A stretch of DNA of 15,408 bases from Bacteroidales bacterium (lineage in GTDB: Bacteria > Bacteroidota > Bacteroidia > Bacteroidales > WCHB1-69): assembly GCA_012518765.1 (NCBI GenBank), contig JAAYRN010000114.1:1-15408 (forward strand), in the 5' to 3' direction. The notes under the pieces were generated by a model. It worked only from the letters and a program-made list of their open reading frames with translations. It was not told the DNA's origin and searched no databases. Shown here one piece after another: positions 5,474 through 12,964 of the stretch. Both the position numbers and the translations under genes were made by a program. The first letter of the stretch is position 1. Each line of letters starts with the position of its first letter.

Positions 5474-6925
5474 CTATGAATTTTTCAATATTTTGTCTAT
5501 ATTGTTCAAATCTTCTTTGATTTTTTTATCTGTAGCTATCAAGTTTTCAATAGAACGGCATGCGTGAAGAACGGTTGCATGGTCTTTGTTACCACATTTG
5601 GCTCCTATTTGAGATAAGGATAAATCGGTATATTTTTTAGAGAAATACATAGAAGAGTGTCTGATATGTACAATATCTCTTTTTCGAGATACCGAAAATA
5701 TCAGATTAACAGGCATGTTGTAGTAATCGCAAACCACTTTTTGTATATAATCTACCGACATTTCGTGTACGGTGTTTAGTACAAATTTGTCAATCATTTG
5801 CTTGGCTAATTCTACGGTAATTTGTTTTTTATTTAGTGAGGATTGTGCCAATATAGAAATAATAGCTCCTTCTATTTCGCGTACATTGGTTACGATACGA
5901 TAGGCTAAATATTCTATCACTTCTTCGTCAATATCCTCTATTCCATTATTATACAATTTACTTCGGATGATTTTTATACGGGTGTCCTTGTCTGGAACTT
6001 GCAAATCGGCTGCTAAACCCCACTTAAAACGAGACAATAGCCGCTGTTCAAATCCTACCATTTCGGCGGGCGATTTATCTGAAGTTATAACTATTTGCTT
6101 GTTTTTTTGGTGGTAGAAATTAAAAATATGGAAAAATGCTTCTTGCATTTTGGGTTTAGTCGACAAAAACTCAATATCGTCAATGATTAACACATCTAAC
6201 ATTTGATAGAAATGAACAAAATCATTGATATTTTTCGATATAGCCGCATCTACATATTGTTGTATAAAAGTTTCGGCGTTGACATATAACACTGTAAGTT
6301 CTGGAAATTGTGCTTTGGTTTCTAAACCTATTGCATGGGCTAAGTGTGTTTTTCCTAAACCTACATTTGAATAGATAAACAAGGGGTTAAAAGCTGTTTT
6401 ACCCGGATTTTTGGCTATAGCATATCCGGCTGCTCTTGCTAAACGGTTGCAATCGCCTTCAATAAAGTTATCAAAATTTAGGTTTTTATTTAGCTGCGAT
6501 TTAATATTTAGTTTCTTGATGCCGGGTAGTACGAAAGGGTTGGGTATTTGTCTTACTTCTTGTTCGCCTGCTACAAATATTGGTTTTTTCGCTTGTGATT
6601 CCGCAGTGCTAATGGTTGAAGTTGGTAGCGTCATACTCGATTTATGACTTCCACTTTCCGATGTTGAAATGGGTATTTTGTATTCTAATTTTCCATTTAT
6701 TCCCAAAACTTTTTTAATGGCTGTTTTGAGTAGCTCCCAATAATTGCCTTCGATAAACTCATGAAAGAACATAGACGGTACTTCTACTGTCAATACGTAG
6801 TTTTTCAATTCTATGGGCTTGATAGGAGAAAACCATGTATCGAAACTTTGAGGAGAAATATTTTCCTTTATAATCTTAAGACACTCATTCCAAACAGTAT
6901 GACAATCTATAACCTTTTCTTTCAT
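5474..6925 (-). CDS. dnaA: Chromosomal replication initiator DnaA
   Basis: DnaA binds oriC and, in its ATP form, melts origin DNA and loads the helicase. The 483-residue protein has all four domains: domain I (about 5-85, VWNECLKIIKENISPQSFDTWF), a Ser/Thr-rich linker (about 86-140), the AAA+ core (about 145-375) and DNA-binding domain IV (about 384-483). Walker B is VLIIDD (245-250), the arginine finger region is RLLSRF (295-300), and the domain IV signature is GNKDHATVLHACRSIE (445-460), close to the canonical GGRDHTTVLHA. The Walker A loop reads SNVGLGKT (186-193), so the first glycine of GxxGxGKT is serine. No DnaA boxes were seen upstream. It is the first gene of the unit running to lgt. 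Identity is certain; only the consequence of the P-loop change is open. Confidence 0.98.
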   Translation of the reverse strand: MKEKVIDCHTVWNECLKIIKENISPQSFDTWFSPIKPIELKNYVLTVEVPSMFFHEFIEGNYWELLKTAIKKVLGINGKLEYKIPISTSESGSHKSSMTLPTSTISTAESQAKKPIFVAGEQEVRQIPNPFVLPGIKKLNIKSQLNKNLNFDNFIEGDCNRLARAAGYAIAKNPGKTAFNPLFIYSNVGLGKTHLAHAIGLETKAQFPELTVLYVNAETFIQQYVDAAISKNINDFVHFYQMLDVLIIDDIEFLSTKPKMQEAFFHIFNFYHQKNKQIVITSDKSPAEMVGFEQRLLSRFKWGLAADLQVPDKDTRIKIIRSKLYNNGIEDIDEEVIEYLAYRIVTNVREIEGAIISILAQSSLNKKQITVELAKQMIDKFVLNTVHEMSVDYIQKVVCDYYNMPVNLIFSVSRKRDIVHIRHSSMYFSKKYTDLSLSQIGAKCGNKDHATVLHACRSIENLIATDKKIKEDLNNIDKILKNS

Positions 6926-6985
6926 TTCAACAACTAACTGTATGTTAAGTAATTATATTATTCGTTTTTTTATTATCGTTATTTC

Positions 6986-7029
6986 TAAAACTTTAAAGCG
7001 TTATTTATGAGGTACTTTTTAAAGTTTTA
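6986..7029. promoter_or_regulatory. 12-bp inverted repeat in the putative dnaA leader
   Basis: TAAAACTTTAAA (6986-6997) and TTTAAAGTTTTA (7018-7029) are perfect reverse complements separated by 20 bases. On the dnaA strand it falls between the -7 element and the start codon and is not followed by T residues, so it could be an operator or leader hairpin. Each arm has only one G-C pair, so stability is low and chance in AT-rich DNA cannot be excluded. Confidence 0.4.
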
Positions 7030-7047
7030 TTTTTTCAAATCATTTCA

Positions 7048-7057
7048 TGCAAAATTA
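7048..7057 (-). promoter_or_regulatory. Candidate -7 promoter element of dnaA
   Basis: On the minus strand this reads TAATTTTGCA, a perfect fit to the Bacteroidota TAnnTTTG consensus and identical to the box in front of the tRNA-Asn gene. It implies a leader of about 120 nt. No well-spaced -33 TTG is evident; the nearest (plus-strand CAA at 7082-7084) is 24 nt away. Confidence 0.55.
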
Positions 7058-7259
7058 ACATTAAAAAGTGAAAAAAATCTACAAAAAAGGATTGTTTTAT
7101 AAATATAATTATGTATGAAATTCGATTTTCAGGGACTTATATACTTTTGCAAACATGTACATATCACACTCTATTTCAACACTTTTCTTTATTCCTCTTT
7201 TTAACTTTTGATTCTAATTCACAACTTCTCAATTAGATAAACTCTTTTTGTAATTCTTT

Positions 7260-7886
7260 TTAGCTTGTTTTTAAAAAAGTGATTTTACTTTTTTCTATAA
7301 GTTCAAGCGAGGCTATGACTTCTTCGCTTTTTGATAGAATTACATCAAATTCCAAGCAATAAGCGTCCTCAATATAATCATTTTTTTTGATAGAAACATA
7401 ATCTTTTTTCAAAATTTGCATTACTTCATTCATATACAGATAATCAAAGCTAATTTGATATGAGTTTTTTATTTTTCTTTCAACAATAGAAGCATTTTCT
7501 ATGGCAATTTGTGTGGCTGTTTTGTAAGCATTTATTAAACCAGAAGTGCCAAGTTTTACACCTCCAAAAAACCGTACTACTATAGCTAACACATCTTTTA
7601 AATCGTAAGAAAGTAGCTGTCCGTAAATAGGTTTTCCTGCTGTTCCTGATGGTTCGCCGTCGTCATTCATGCGGTATTCGGGTATATCTACATGTCCGAT
7701 TGTATAGGCGTAACAGTGGTGAGTTGCATTGTAATATTCTTTTTTAATGGCACTTAGTATATTTTTAATTTCCTCTTCCGATTGAACGGGATAAAGAAAG
7801 CTGATAAAACGACTTCCTTTATCCCGATATAAACCTTCTGATTTTTTACTAATAGTTTTATAAGTATCTGTATTATCGGTTTTCAT
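7260..7886 (-). CDS. yigZ: YigZ/IMPACT (UPF0029) family protein
   Basis: The 208-residue protein has the two-domain layout of bacterial YigZ. An N-terminal UPF0029/IMPACT domain (about 14-125) carries DDGEPSGTAGKPI (75-87) and VRFFGGVKLGTSGLINAY (104-121). A C-terminal ferredoxin-like domain (about 140-205) follows. Eukaryotic IMPACT regulates the GCN2 translational stress kinase. The bacterial role is not established; links to translation or nucleic acid binding have been proposed for the family. Its ATG starts immediately after the TAA of the transporter gene upstream (sequence TAAATG), which suggests translation by re-initiation. It is the last gene of the DUF349-OPT-YigZ unit. Confidence 0.92.
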   Translation of the reverse strand: MKTDNTDTYKTISKKSEGLYRDKGSRFISFLYPVQSEEEIKNILSAIKKEYYNATHHCYAYTIGHVDIPEYRMNDDGEPSGTAGKPIYGQLLSYDLKDVLAIVVRFFGGVKLGTSGLINAYKTATQIAIENASIVERKIKNSYQISFDYLYMNEVMQILKKDYVSIKKNDYIEDAYCLEFDVILSKSEEVIASLELIEKSKITFLKTS

Positions 7887-9878
7887 TTATTCTGCCTCTT
7901 CTTTTACTTTTAACGAATGCCAAATCAAATACACGCATAAAACGATGTACATGACAATAGCTAATACATTAAAAATAGAAGTATTTTTATAGGCATCGCT
8001 CATGGATAAGGGTATATTAGCATATCGTAAAATAGCACTCACCACGCCCATAATAGCACCTCCTGCCATCAGTCCCGAGGCTAACAGTGTACCTTTATCT
8101 TTACGTAATTTATTTAGTTTTTCATCTTTACTTCTCGTTCCCAATAACCACGCAATAAAGCCTCCTGCTAATAGAGGTACGTTTAAAGCCAAAGGAATAA
8201 ACATTCCTAAAGAAAATGCCAATGCTGGGATTCCGATTCTATCTAAGATAATAGCCAATACAGCACCAATGATATATAACAACCAAGGGGTGTTTCCACC
8301 AAACATAAGCGGTTCAATAATAGCTGCCATAGCATTTGCCTGAGGAGCTACCAAACCTCCTTGCTCTGCATTGTATCCGTAAGTTTCGGATAAAATCATA
8401 ATAACAAATCCTACCGTTAGGGCAGAGACTAATGCTCCTAAAAACTTAAAACTCTGTTGTTTGAAAGGCGATGAACCTATCCAATAACCTATTTTCAAAT
8501 CGGAAATAAAACCTCCAGCCATTGCCAATGCCGAACAAACAATACCTCCCACTACCAACGCAGTAACAATACCCGTTGCTCCTTGTAGTCCTACTGCCGA
8601 TAGAATAAAAGATGATAATATTAATGTCATCATGGTCATACCCGAAACGGGATTGGTTCCAACAGTAGCAATAGCCGTTGCAGCTACAGTAGTAAATAAA
8701 AATGCAAATATAAAAACCACCAAAACTCCTACAACTACTTGCAGAATATTCATTTGTAAACCTCCAAATAAAAAGAATATAACCATCATGGCTGCTACAG
8801 CTAAGAATCCAAAAAGAATAATTTTCATAGATATATCCCTTTGGGTACGCATGATTTGTTGTGATTCATCCTTAGAATCTTTACCTGCTTTAAATACTAA
8901 GCCAAACGATGTTTTAATAACTTTCGATGATTTGATAACGCCTATAATTCCTGCCATGGCAATACCACCTATTCCTATCAATCGTACATACTTAGTGAAA
9001 ATCATTTCGGGTTCTAATGTACTCATCATCACTCCTTCGGGAGTTATTCCATACTGCCCTAAAAGCGGAACTATAAACCACCACGACAGAAAAGACCCCG
9101 CACAAATAATAGCAGCATATTTTAAACCTATCAAAAAGCCTGTTCCCAACAAAATAGCACTGCCATTCATGTGAAAAACAAACTTATATTCAGAGGCTAT
9201 TTTACTTCCAAAAGCCGACATACGGCTGGAAATATTTTCAGCCCAAAACTGAAATGTAGTGATAAAGAAATCATAAGCACCTCCAATCAATCCACTAATT
9301 AGTAATAGCTTAGCTTGATTTCCACCTTTAGCACCCGACACCAATATTTCGGTTGTAGCGGTAGCTTCTGGGAAAGGATATTTTCCGTGCATATCCGAAA
9401 CAAAGTATTTTCGGAAAGGAATCAGAAACAAAATACCCAAAAACCCTCCAAACAACGAAGCAAAAAAGATTTGTATAAAATTGACTTCGATGTGCATTTC
9501 GGGATTGGTTTCTTTGAGTATGTAAATAGCTGGCAGTGTAAAAATAGCTCCTGCTACTATCACACCTGAACTGGCTCCTATAGACTGAATGATCACATTT
9601 TCAGACAATGCACTTTTGCGTTTAGCAATGGTAGATACTCCTACGGCTATGATAGCAATGGGAATAGCTGCCTCGAAAACTTGACCAAAACGCAAACCCG
9701 AATAAGCCGTAGCTGCCGAAAAAACAATAGCCATAATAATACCCCAAAACACAGTCCATCCATTAATTTCTGGGTATTTTTTATCGCTTAAAAGTATGGG
9801 TTTATAGGTTTCTCCCGGCTTTAATTCCGTATATGCATTTTCGGGTAATCCTTTGATTTTTTCTTCTTCTGTTGACAT
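7887..9878 (-). CDS. OPT-family oligopeptide transporter
   Basis: This 663-residue integral membrane protein has roughly 15 hydrophobic segments from about residue 43 to the C-terminus. A soluble N-terminal tail of about 40 residues (MSTEEEKIKGLPENAYTELK) precedes them. Family-typical stretches include ATAYSGLRFGQVFEAAIPIA (57-76), KYPFPEATATTEILVSGAKG (about 166-185) and GTNPVSGMT near the middle. The length and layout fit the bacterial OPT subfamily, thought to take up oligopeptides or metal-chelating peptides using the proton gradient. The true substrate cannot be read from sequence. It starts 22 bp after the DUF349 gene, and its stop codon abuts the YigZ start. No internal frameshift or missing segment is apparent. 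Confidence 0.93.
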   Translation of the reverse strand: MSTEEEKIKGLPENAYTELKPGETYKPILLSDKKYPEINGWTVFWGIIMAIVFSAATAYSGLRFGQVFEAAIPIAIIAVGVSTIAKRKSALSENVIIQSIGASSGVIVAGAIFTLPAIYILKETNPEMHIEVNFIQIFFASLFGGFLGILFLIPFRKYFVSDMHGKYPFPEATATTEILVSGAKGGNQAKLLLISGLIGGAYDFFITTFQFWAENISSRMSAFGSKIASEYKFVFHMNGSAILLGTGFLIGLKYAAIICAGSFLSWWFIVPLLGQYGITPEGVMMSTLEPEMIFTKYVRLIGIGGIAMAGIIGVIKSSKVIKTSFGLVFKAGKDSKDESQQIMRTQRDISMKIILFGFLAVAAMMVIFFLFGGLQMNILQVVVGVLVVFIFAFLFTTVAATAIATVGTNPVSGMTMMTLILSSFILSAVGLQGATGIVTALVVGGIVCSALAMAGGFISDLKIGYWIGSSPFKQQSFKFLGALVSALTVGFVIMILSETYGYNAEQGGLVAPQANAMAAIIEPLMFGGNTPWLLYIIGAVLAIILDRIGIPALAFSLGMFIPLALNVPLLAGGFIAWLLGTRSKDEKLNKLRKDKGTLLASGLMAGGAIMGVVSAILRYANIPLSMSDAYKNTSIFNVLAIVMYIVLCVYLIWHSLKVKEEAE

Positions 9879-9900
9879 AATAGGTTGACTTTAAATGTTT

Positions 9901-11940
9901 TTATTTGATTCCTTTTAGTAATTTTAGTTTAGACTCTAATTGTTTTACCTCTTCTTTTGCCTTTGTAATTTTGGTTTCAAATTCTGCTTTTAATAAATCG
10001 GCATTTTTTGAGCTTGCAAAAAAGCCAAGATTATTTTCCCACAAAATTACGTCTTCTGTCAATTTAGTAATTCTGTTTTGCAAAAATCGTCTTTCCCTAC
10101 GTAGGGCTTCCGAAGAGTTATCGTCTTCTAAGATATTTTTTATATGTTGTTGATATTGAATCTTTTTAATATCTTCAGCTTTCATGTTTAGTTTTTCAAA
10201 ACGCTGGTCGATGGCTGCCCGAAACTCTTTCCACAGTCGCTCTTTATCAGCGATAGGTGTGTAGCCTATTGCTGTCCATTCGCGTTGAAAATTTTTAATT
10301 ATTTCTAAGTTTTCCTCTTTGGAATCAACTACAGGAGTGTCTTTTACCTTTTGTATTAGGGCTTCTTTTAAAGCAAGATTTTCTTTTTCGTGGCTTTCTA
10401 TATTTTTAAAATATTCTTCTTTAGCGGTAAAAAAATCGTCGCAAGCCTTACGAAAGCGTTTCCACAAAATTTCCGATTGCTTTCTGTTGACAATTCCTAT
10501 GGTTTTCCATTCTTTTTGAATCTTTAATATATCATCGGTAGCTTTTCGCCAGTCGGTTCTCAATGCAATGGCTTCTGCTTGAATACAAAGGTTGAGTTTT
10601 TTATTGTAGTTATCAAGCTGTTCACTTTTCAACTTAGCAAAAAATTGTTTTTTGTTTTCATAAAAAACATCTAAAGTACCTTTGAATCTCTCCCATATTT
10701 CCTCGTTGTGTTGCTTGGGAACAGCTCCTATGGTTTTCCATGTTTTGAGCAATTCGGAGGTTTCTTTACTTGCTGCATTAATTTGCTTGATAGACGAATA
10801 ATCTATATTGGTAACTTCTTGAGCTTTACTACACAAGGCTAATTTTGCTTGATAATTACTTTCCTGCTCTTTCAAAAGATTTTCGTAATGTTCTTTTCGT
10901 TTTTGATTTATACGATCCGATGCATCTTTGAAACGCAACCATATTTCTTCCTTTTTATCTTCGGGAACAGCTCCGATTTCTTTCCATTGAGCATGGTATT
11001 GCTGTAAAATGCTAAAAGCTTTGTATACAGAAGGATTTAATAATAATTCTTCTGCTTTTTCACACAACGCTATTTTTTGTTCTAAATTCTTTTTTAAATC
11101 AAGCTCTTTGAGCTCTTTGTTTATTTTAACTTTATCGAAAAATTTCTCTACGTAAAAATGATAATTTTGCCATAACTCCGAAGTATCGTTTTGAGGAACA
11201 GGACCTATATCTCTCCATTTTTCTTGTATTTCTTTAAAGCTATCGTAAATACTTTTCAAGGATTCGTTTGAATCAATCAGCTCTTTGAGGTTTTCCAATA
11301 AGGCTTTCTTTTCTTCTAAGTTTTGTAATTTTTGCTGCTCTAATTGCTCTATGTGCAGCTGTTTGTTTTCTTTGTATATGGTAAATGCTTTTTGGAAACG
11401 CTCGTTAAGGGCTTTGTTTGCAATTATTTCCTGCTGGGCATCATCACTTTTTTCTTCTTCTGAGGATAAATCTTCAGCAAGTTTTTGCTCCCTTTCTTCC
11501 CTAACAATGTTGGTATACTTTAATCTTAATAAAGACACCTGTTTTTTTATTTTATTAATGTCCTTTTCTTTCACTACCTCTTCCAAAGTAGCAACGACTT
11601 CTTCTTTTGAGAAATCATCGTACATATCGTCTGGAATTTCTGTGTTCTCTTCCAAATCTTCATCTTCATCCTCTTCTACATCGTCATCCACATTTGATTC
11701 TGTTTGTAGGTTTTCGTCCGATGAAATGACTTGGTTTTCGTTTGAGGTGGGGTTTTCTACAACTTGATTTTCTGTAATATTAGCCACAGGCTCTTCTATT
11801 TTACTTTCCTGACTTGAAACTTCTTCCGTTGTTTCTAACTGGGGTTCTTCTGTTGGAGTGTTTGTTTGAGGATGTATGTTTTCCTGTGATTGTTCCGTCT
11901 GTTCGTTGTGAACGGAGGTAGTATTTAGACTATTTTCCAT
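9901..11940 (-). CDS. DUF349 protein with five helical repeats and an acidic N-terminus
   Basis: Residues 1-120 of this 679-residue protein are a low-complexity Glu/Asp/Gln/Asn-rich region (for example NVDDDVEEDEDEDLEENTE) with no signal peptide or membrane segment, so it is probably cytoplasmic. Five DUF349 repeats follow, anchored by W-x-x-IG motifs at W242, W319, W401, W478 and W555. Each has a second conserved tryptophan in an LW or IW motif exactly 15 residues later (W257, W334, W416, W493, W570). Repeat spacing is 77, 82, 77 and 77 residues. Basic helices such as LWKRFRKACDDF could contact nucleic acid, but this is inference. The C-terminal 60 residues are predicted coiled coil. The family is of unknown function and common in Bacteroidota. 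It is the first gene of a unit with the OPT transporter and YigZ. Confidence 0.9.
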   Translation of the reverse strand: MENSLNTTSVHNEQTEQSQENIHPQTNTPTEEPQLETTEEVSSQESKIEEPVANITENQVVENPTSNENQVISSDENLQTESNVDDDVEEDEDEDLEENTEIPDDMYDDFSKEEVVATLEEVVKEKDINKIKKQVSLLRLKYTNIVREEREQKLAEDLSSEEEKSDDAQQEIIANKALNERFQKAFTIYKENKQLHIEQLEQQKLQNLEEKKALLENLKELIDSNESLKSIYDSFKEIQEKWRDIGPVPQNDTSELWQNYHFYVEKFFDKVKINKELKELDLKKNLEQKIALCEKAEELLLNPSVYKAFSILQQYHAQWKEIGAVPEDKKEEIWLRFKDASDRINQKRKEHYENLLKEQESNYQAKLALCSKAQEVTNIDYSSIKQINAASKETSELLKTWKTIGAVPKQHNEEIWERFKGTLDVFYENKKQFFAKLKSEQLDNYNKKLNLCIQAEAIALRTDWRKATDDILKIQKEWKTIGIVNRKQSEILWKRFRKACDDFFTAKEEYFKNIESHEKENLALKEALIQKVKDTPVVDSKEENLEIIKNFQREWTAIGYTPIADKERLWKEFRAAIDQRFEKLNMKAEDIKKIQYQQHIKNILEDDNSSEALRRERRFLQNRITKLTEDVILWENNLGFFASSKNADLLKAEFETKITKAKEEVKQLESKLKLLKGIK

Positions 11941-12012
11941 GTATTTATGTTTATAGTATGAATAATTAAATTATGAAGTTTTTCTTTGTTATTTTTATCT
12001 TAAAAAATGAGA

Positions 12013-12021
12013 GCAAAAATA
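12013..12021 (-). promoter_or_regulatory. Candidate -7 promoter element of the DUF349 operon
   Basis: The minus strand reads TATTTTTGC, matching TAnnTTTG. It lies about 73 bp upstream of the DUF349 start codon. A TTG (plus-strand CAA 12037-12039) lies 15 nt upstream, the same spacing as at the T9SS and tRNA promoters. Confidence 0.45.
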
Positions 12022-12056
12022 TAAAATATTTCTATTCAATTTAGTATTTCCTTTAA

Positions 12057-12599
12057 TTATTTTCCGTTGAGTCTATTGGTGTATTTTTCAATTGTTTCCA
12101 AATAATAAATAAACGAAGCATCGGGCTCTAACGGTAGCGTTAAATGATAAATACGACAACTTTCTTCCGAACGCGTAATTTTAAAATCAGCATCTAAATG
12201 TATGGAAAAAAAATCAGACAACAATGTATTACTACCTGTTATTGAATTGATAAACATATCATAATGATTAGATTGCAAGTTTTCTTTAGCTTCTTCTTTT
12301 AGTTTTCCAAAAAAATTTATATCGTTTTTTGTAATGGGTTCAATAAACAAACTTCTTTCCAAAACAGGTGGATTTTTTTTGAGCGGAACATAAACTAACA
12401 AGCGTATTCGCTTTAATCGACCTTGGTATTGATTAATAGCATCTAATATATTCCTAATTTGATCATCGTTCTGGTATTCACACAATATACACACACTCAT
12501 CGATTGTGTTAAAATAGGAATAAAAGAAGGAACAAAAGAGTCTTTTTTTTCAAAAATTTTGATTTGTTTTCGAATCGATCTTATTTGAATGGCATTCAC
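12057..12599 (-). CDS. DUF6913-like conserved hypothetical protein
   Basis: This 180-residue soluble protein has no signal peptide or membrane segment. The start is basic (IRSIRKQIKIFEKK). An alpha/beta-looking middle follows, with predicted strands MSVCILCEY (about 34-42) and IRLLVYVPL (about 64-72). Next is YDMFINSITGSNTLLSDFFSIHLDADFKI (about 113-141), and the end is PLEPDASFIYYLETIEKYTNRLNG. The order of these segments resembles a Bacteroidota-specific family I associate with DUF6913, where a similar DLLIDL-SGEDS-LPLKYIA stretch occurs; that assignment is from memory. Function is unknown. It stands alone, 116 bp before the DUF349 gene, with its own candidate -7 element. Cysteines (C37, C40) are too few to suggest metal binding. 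Confidence 0.75.
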   Translation of the reverse strand: MNAIQIRSIRKQIKIFEKKDSFVPSFIPILTQSMSVCILCEYQNDDQIRNILDAINQYQGRLKRIRLLVYVPLKKNPPVLERSLFIEPITKNDINFFGKLKEEAKENLQSNHYDMFINSITGSNTLLSDFFSIHLDADFKITRSEESCRIYHLTLPLEPDASFIYYLETIEKYTNRLNGK

Positions 12600-12640
12600 C
12601 TGCGTTGATTTATCGGTTAAACATTATGATTACTGATGCA

Positions 12641-12648
12641 CAAAAGTA
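12641..12648 (-). promoter_or_regulatory. Candidate -7 promoter element of the DUF6913-like gene
   Basis: The minus strand reads TACTTTTG, matching TAnnTTTG, about 42 bp upstream of the start codon at 12599. No TTG at a sensible distance was found upstream. Confidence 0.4.
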
Positions 12649-12728
12649 CATTATTTTTCTAAAACTAACAGCTATTATTTGTACAAAACTAAAAAACATT
12701 TTTTTAATTCATTGCAAATCAACTAAAT

Positions 12729-12754
12729 AATATTTCAGAAAAATATTTCAGAAA
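12729..12754. repeat. Two tandem copies of a 13-bp sequence
   Basis: The 13-mer AATATTTCAGAAA occurs at 12729-12741 and again at 12742-12754 with no spacer. It lies just upstream of the tRNA-Asn promoter region, so it could be a regulator site or simple slippage. Confidence 0.7.
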
Positions 12755-12780
12755 AACCTTTTTTGTATAAAAAAAATATA

Positions 12781-12790
12781 TAATTTTGCA
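12781..12790 (+). promoter_or_regulatory. Candidate -7 promoter element of tRNA-Asn
   Basis: TAATTTTGCA matches the Bacteroidota TAnnTTTG consensus and is identical to the box upstream of dnaA. It lies about 40 bp before the mature tRNA 5' end. TTG at 12763-12765 is 15 nt upstream. A short hairpin ACGCT/AGCGT (12802-12818) lies between the box and the tRNA. Confidence 0.5.
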
Positions 12791-12828
12791 TTCACCAAAA
12801 AACGCTACATAAAAGCGTAAAGGAAAAT

Positions 12829-12902
12829 TCCTCCTTAGCTCAGTTGGTTAGAGCATCTGACTGTTAATCAGAGGGTCGCTGGTTCAAGTCCAGCAGGGGG
12901 AG
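12829..12902 (+). tRNA. tRNA-Asn (anticodon GUU)
   Basis: A complete cloverleaf can be folded by eye. The acceptor stem is TCCTCCT (12829-12835) with AGGGGGA (12895-12901), including one T-G pair. The D stem is GCTC/GAGC (12838-12841/12851-12854). The anticodon stem is TCTGA/TCAGA (12856-12860/12868-12872), with loop CTGTTAA and anticodon GTT at 12863-12865. The T stem is GCTGG/CCAGC (12878-12882/12890-12894) with loop TTCAAGT. The discriminator base is G, as usual for tRNA-Asn. The 3' CCA is not encoded (CAA follows), so it must be added after transcription. It is the only gene on the plus strand here. Confidence 0.98.
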
Positions 12903-12903
12903 C

Positions 12904-12936
12904 AAAAAAGCAGTTGTTTAAACAACTGCTTTTTTT
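12904..12936. terminator. Bidirectional intrinsic terminator between tRNA-Asn and apt
   Basis: Positions 12904-12919 and 12920-12935 form a perfect 16-bp palindrome centred on GTTTAAAC, with core AGCAGTTG/CAACTGCT. A T7 run follows on the plus strand and an A6 run precedes it, which is a T-run on the minus strand. It begins two bases after the tRNA and is 29 bp downstream of the apt stop codon. It is therefore placed to end both convergent transcripts. Confidence 0.9.
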
Positions 12937-12964
12937 ATTTACATAACTTCATTTGATGATAAAA

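Larger units (their letters stand above)
6926..7259. other. 334-bp AT-rich intergenic region upstream of dnaA
   Basis: No plausible gene is present. It contains a 12-bp inverted repeat (6986-7029), a minus-strand -7 element for dnaA (7048-7057) and a plus-strand -7-like sequence TACTTTTGCA (7142-7151). I looked for DnaA boxes (TTATnCACA and its complement) and found none, so there is no support for an origin here. Confidence 0.75.

Noticed and set aside
6986..7029. Plus-strand terminator (hairpin followed by T6 at 7030-7035)
   Set aside because: No plus-strand gene ends here, and the stem is almost entirely A-T, so the resemblance is probably due to base composition.
6926..7259. Replication origin beside dnaA
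   Set aside because: The region is AT-rich, but I found no TTATnCACA-type boxes on either strand. In this phylum oriC need not be next to dnaA.
8632..9174. 180-codon plus-strand open frame
   Set aside because: It is antisense to a membrane-spanning part of the OPT transporter and carries no domain of its own.
11285..11767. 160-codon plus-strand open frame with a serine run
   Set aside because: It is the antisense shadow of the acidic Glu/Asp-rich part of the DUF349 gene; GAA/GAT codons read backwards give Ser and Phe.
12801..12832. Regulatory RNA or T-box before the tRNA
   Set aside because: Only a 5-bp hairpin (ACGCT/AGCGT) and an AGGAA/TTCCT pair overlapping the tRNA 5' end are present, too little for any known element.
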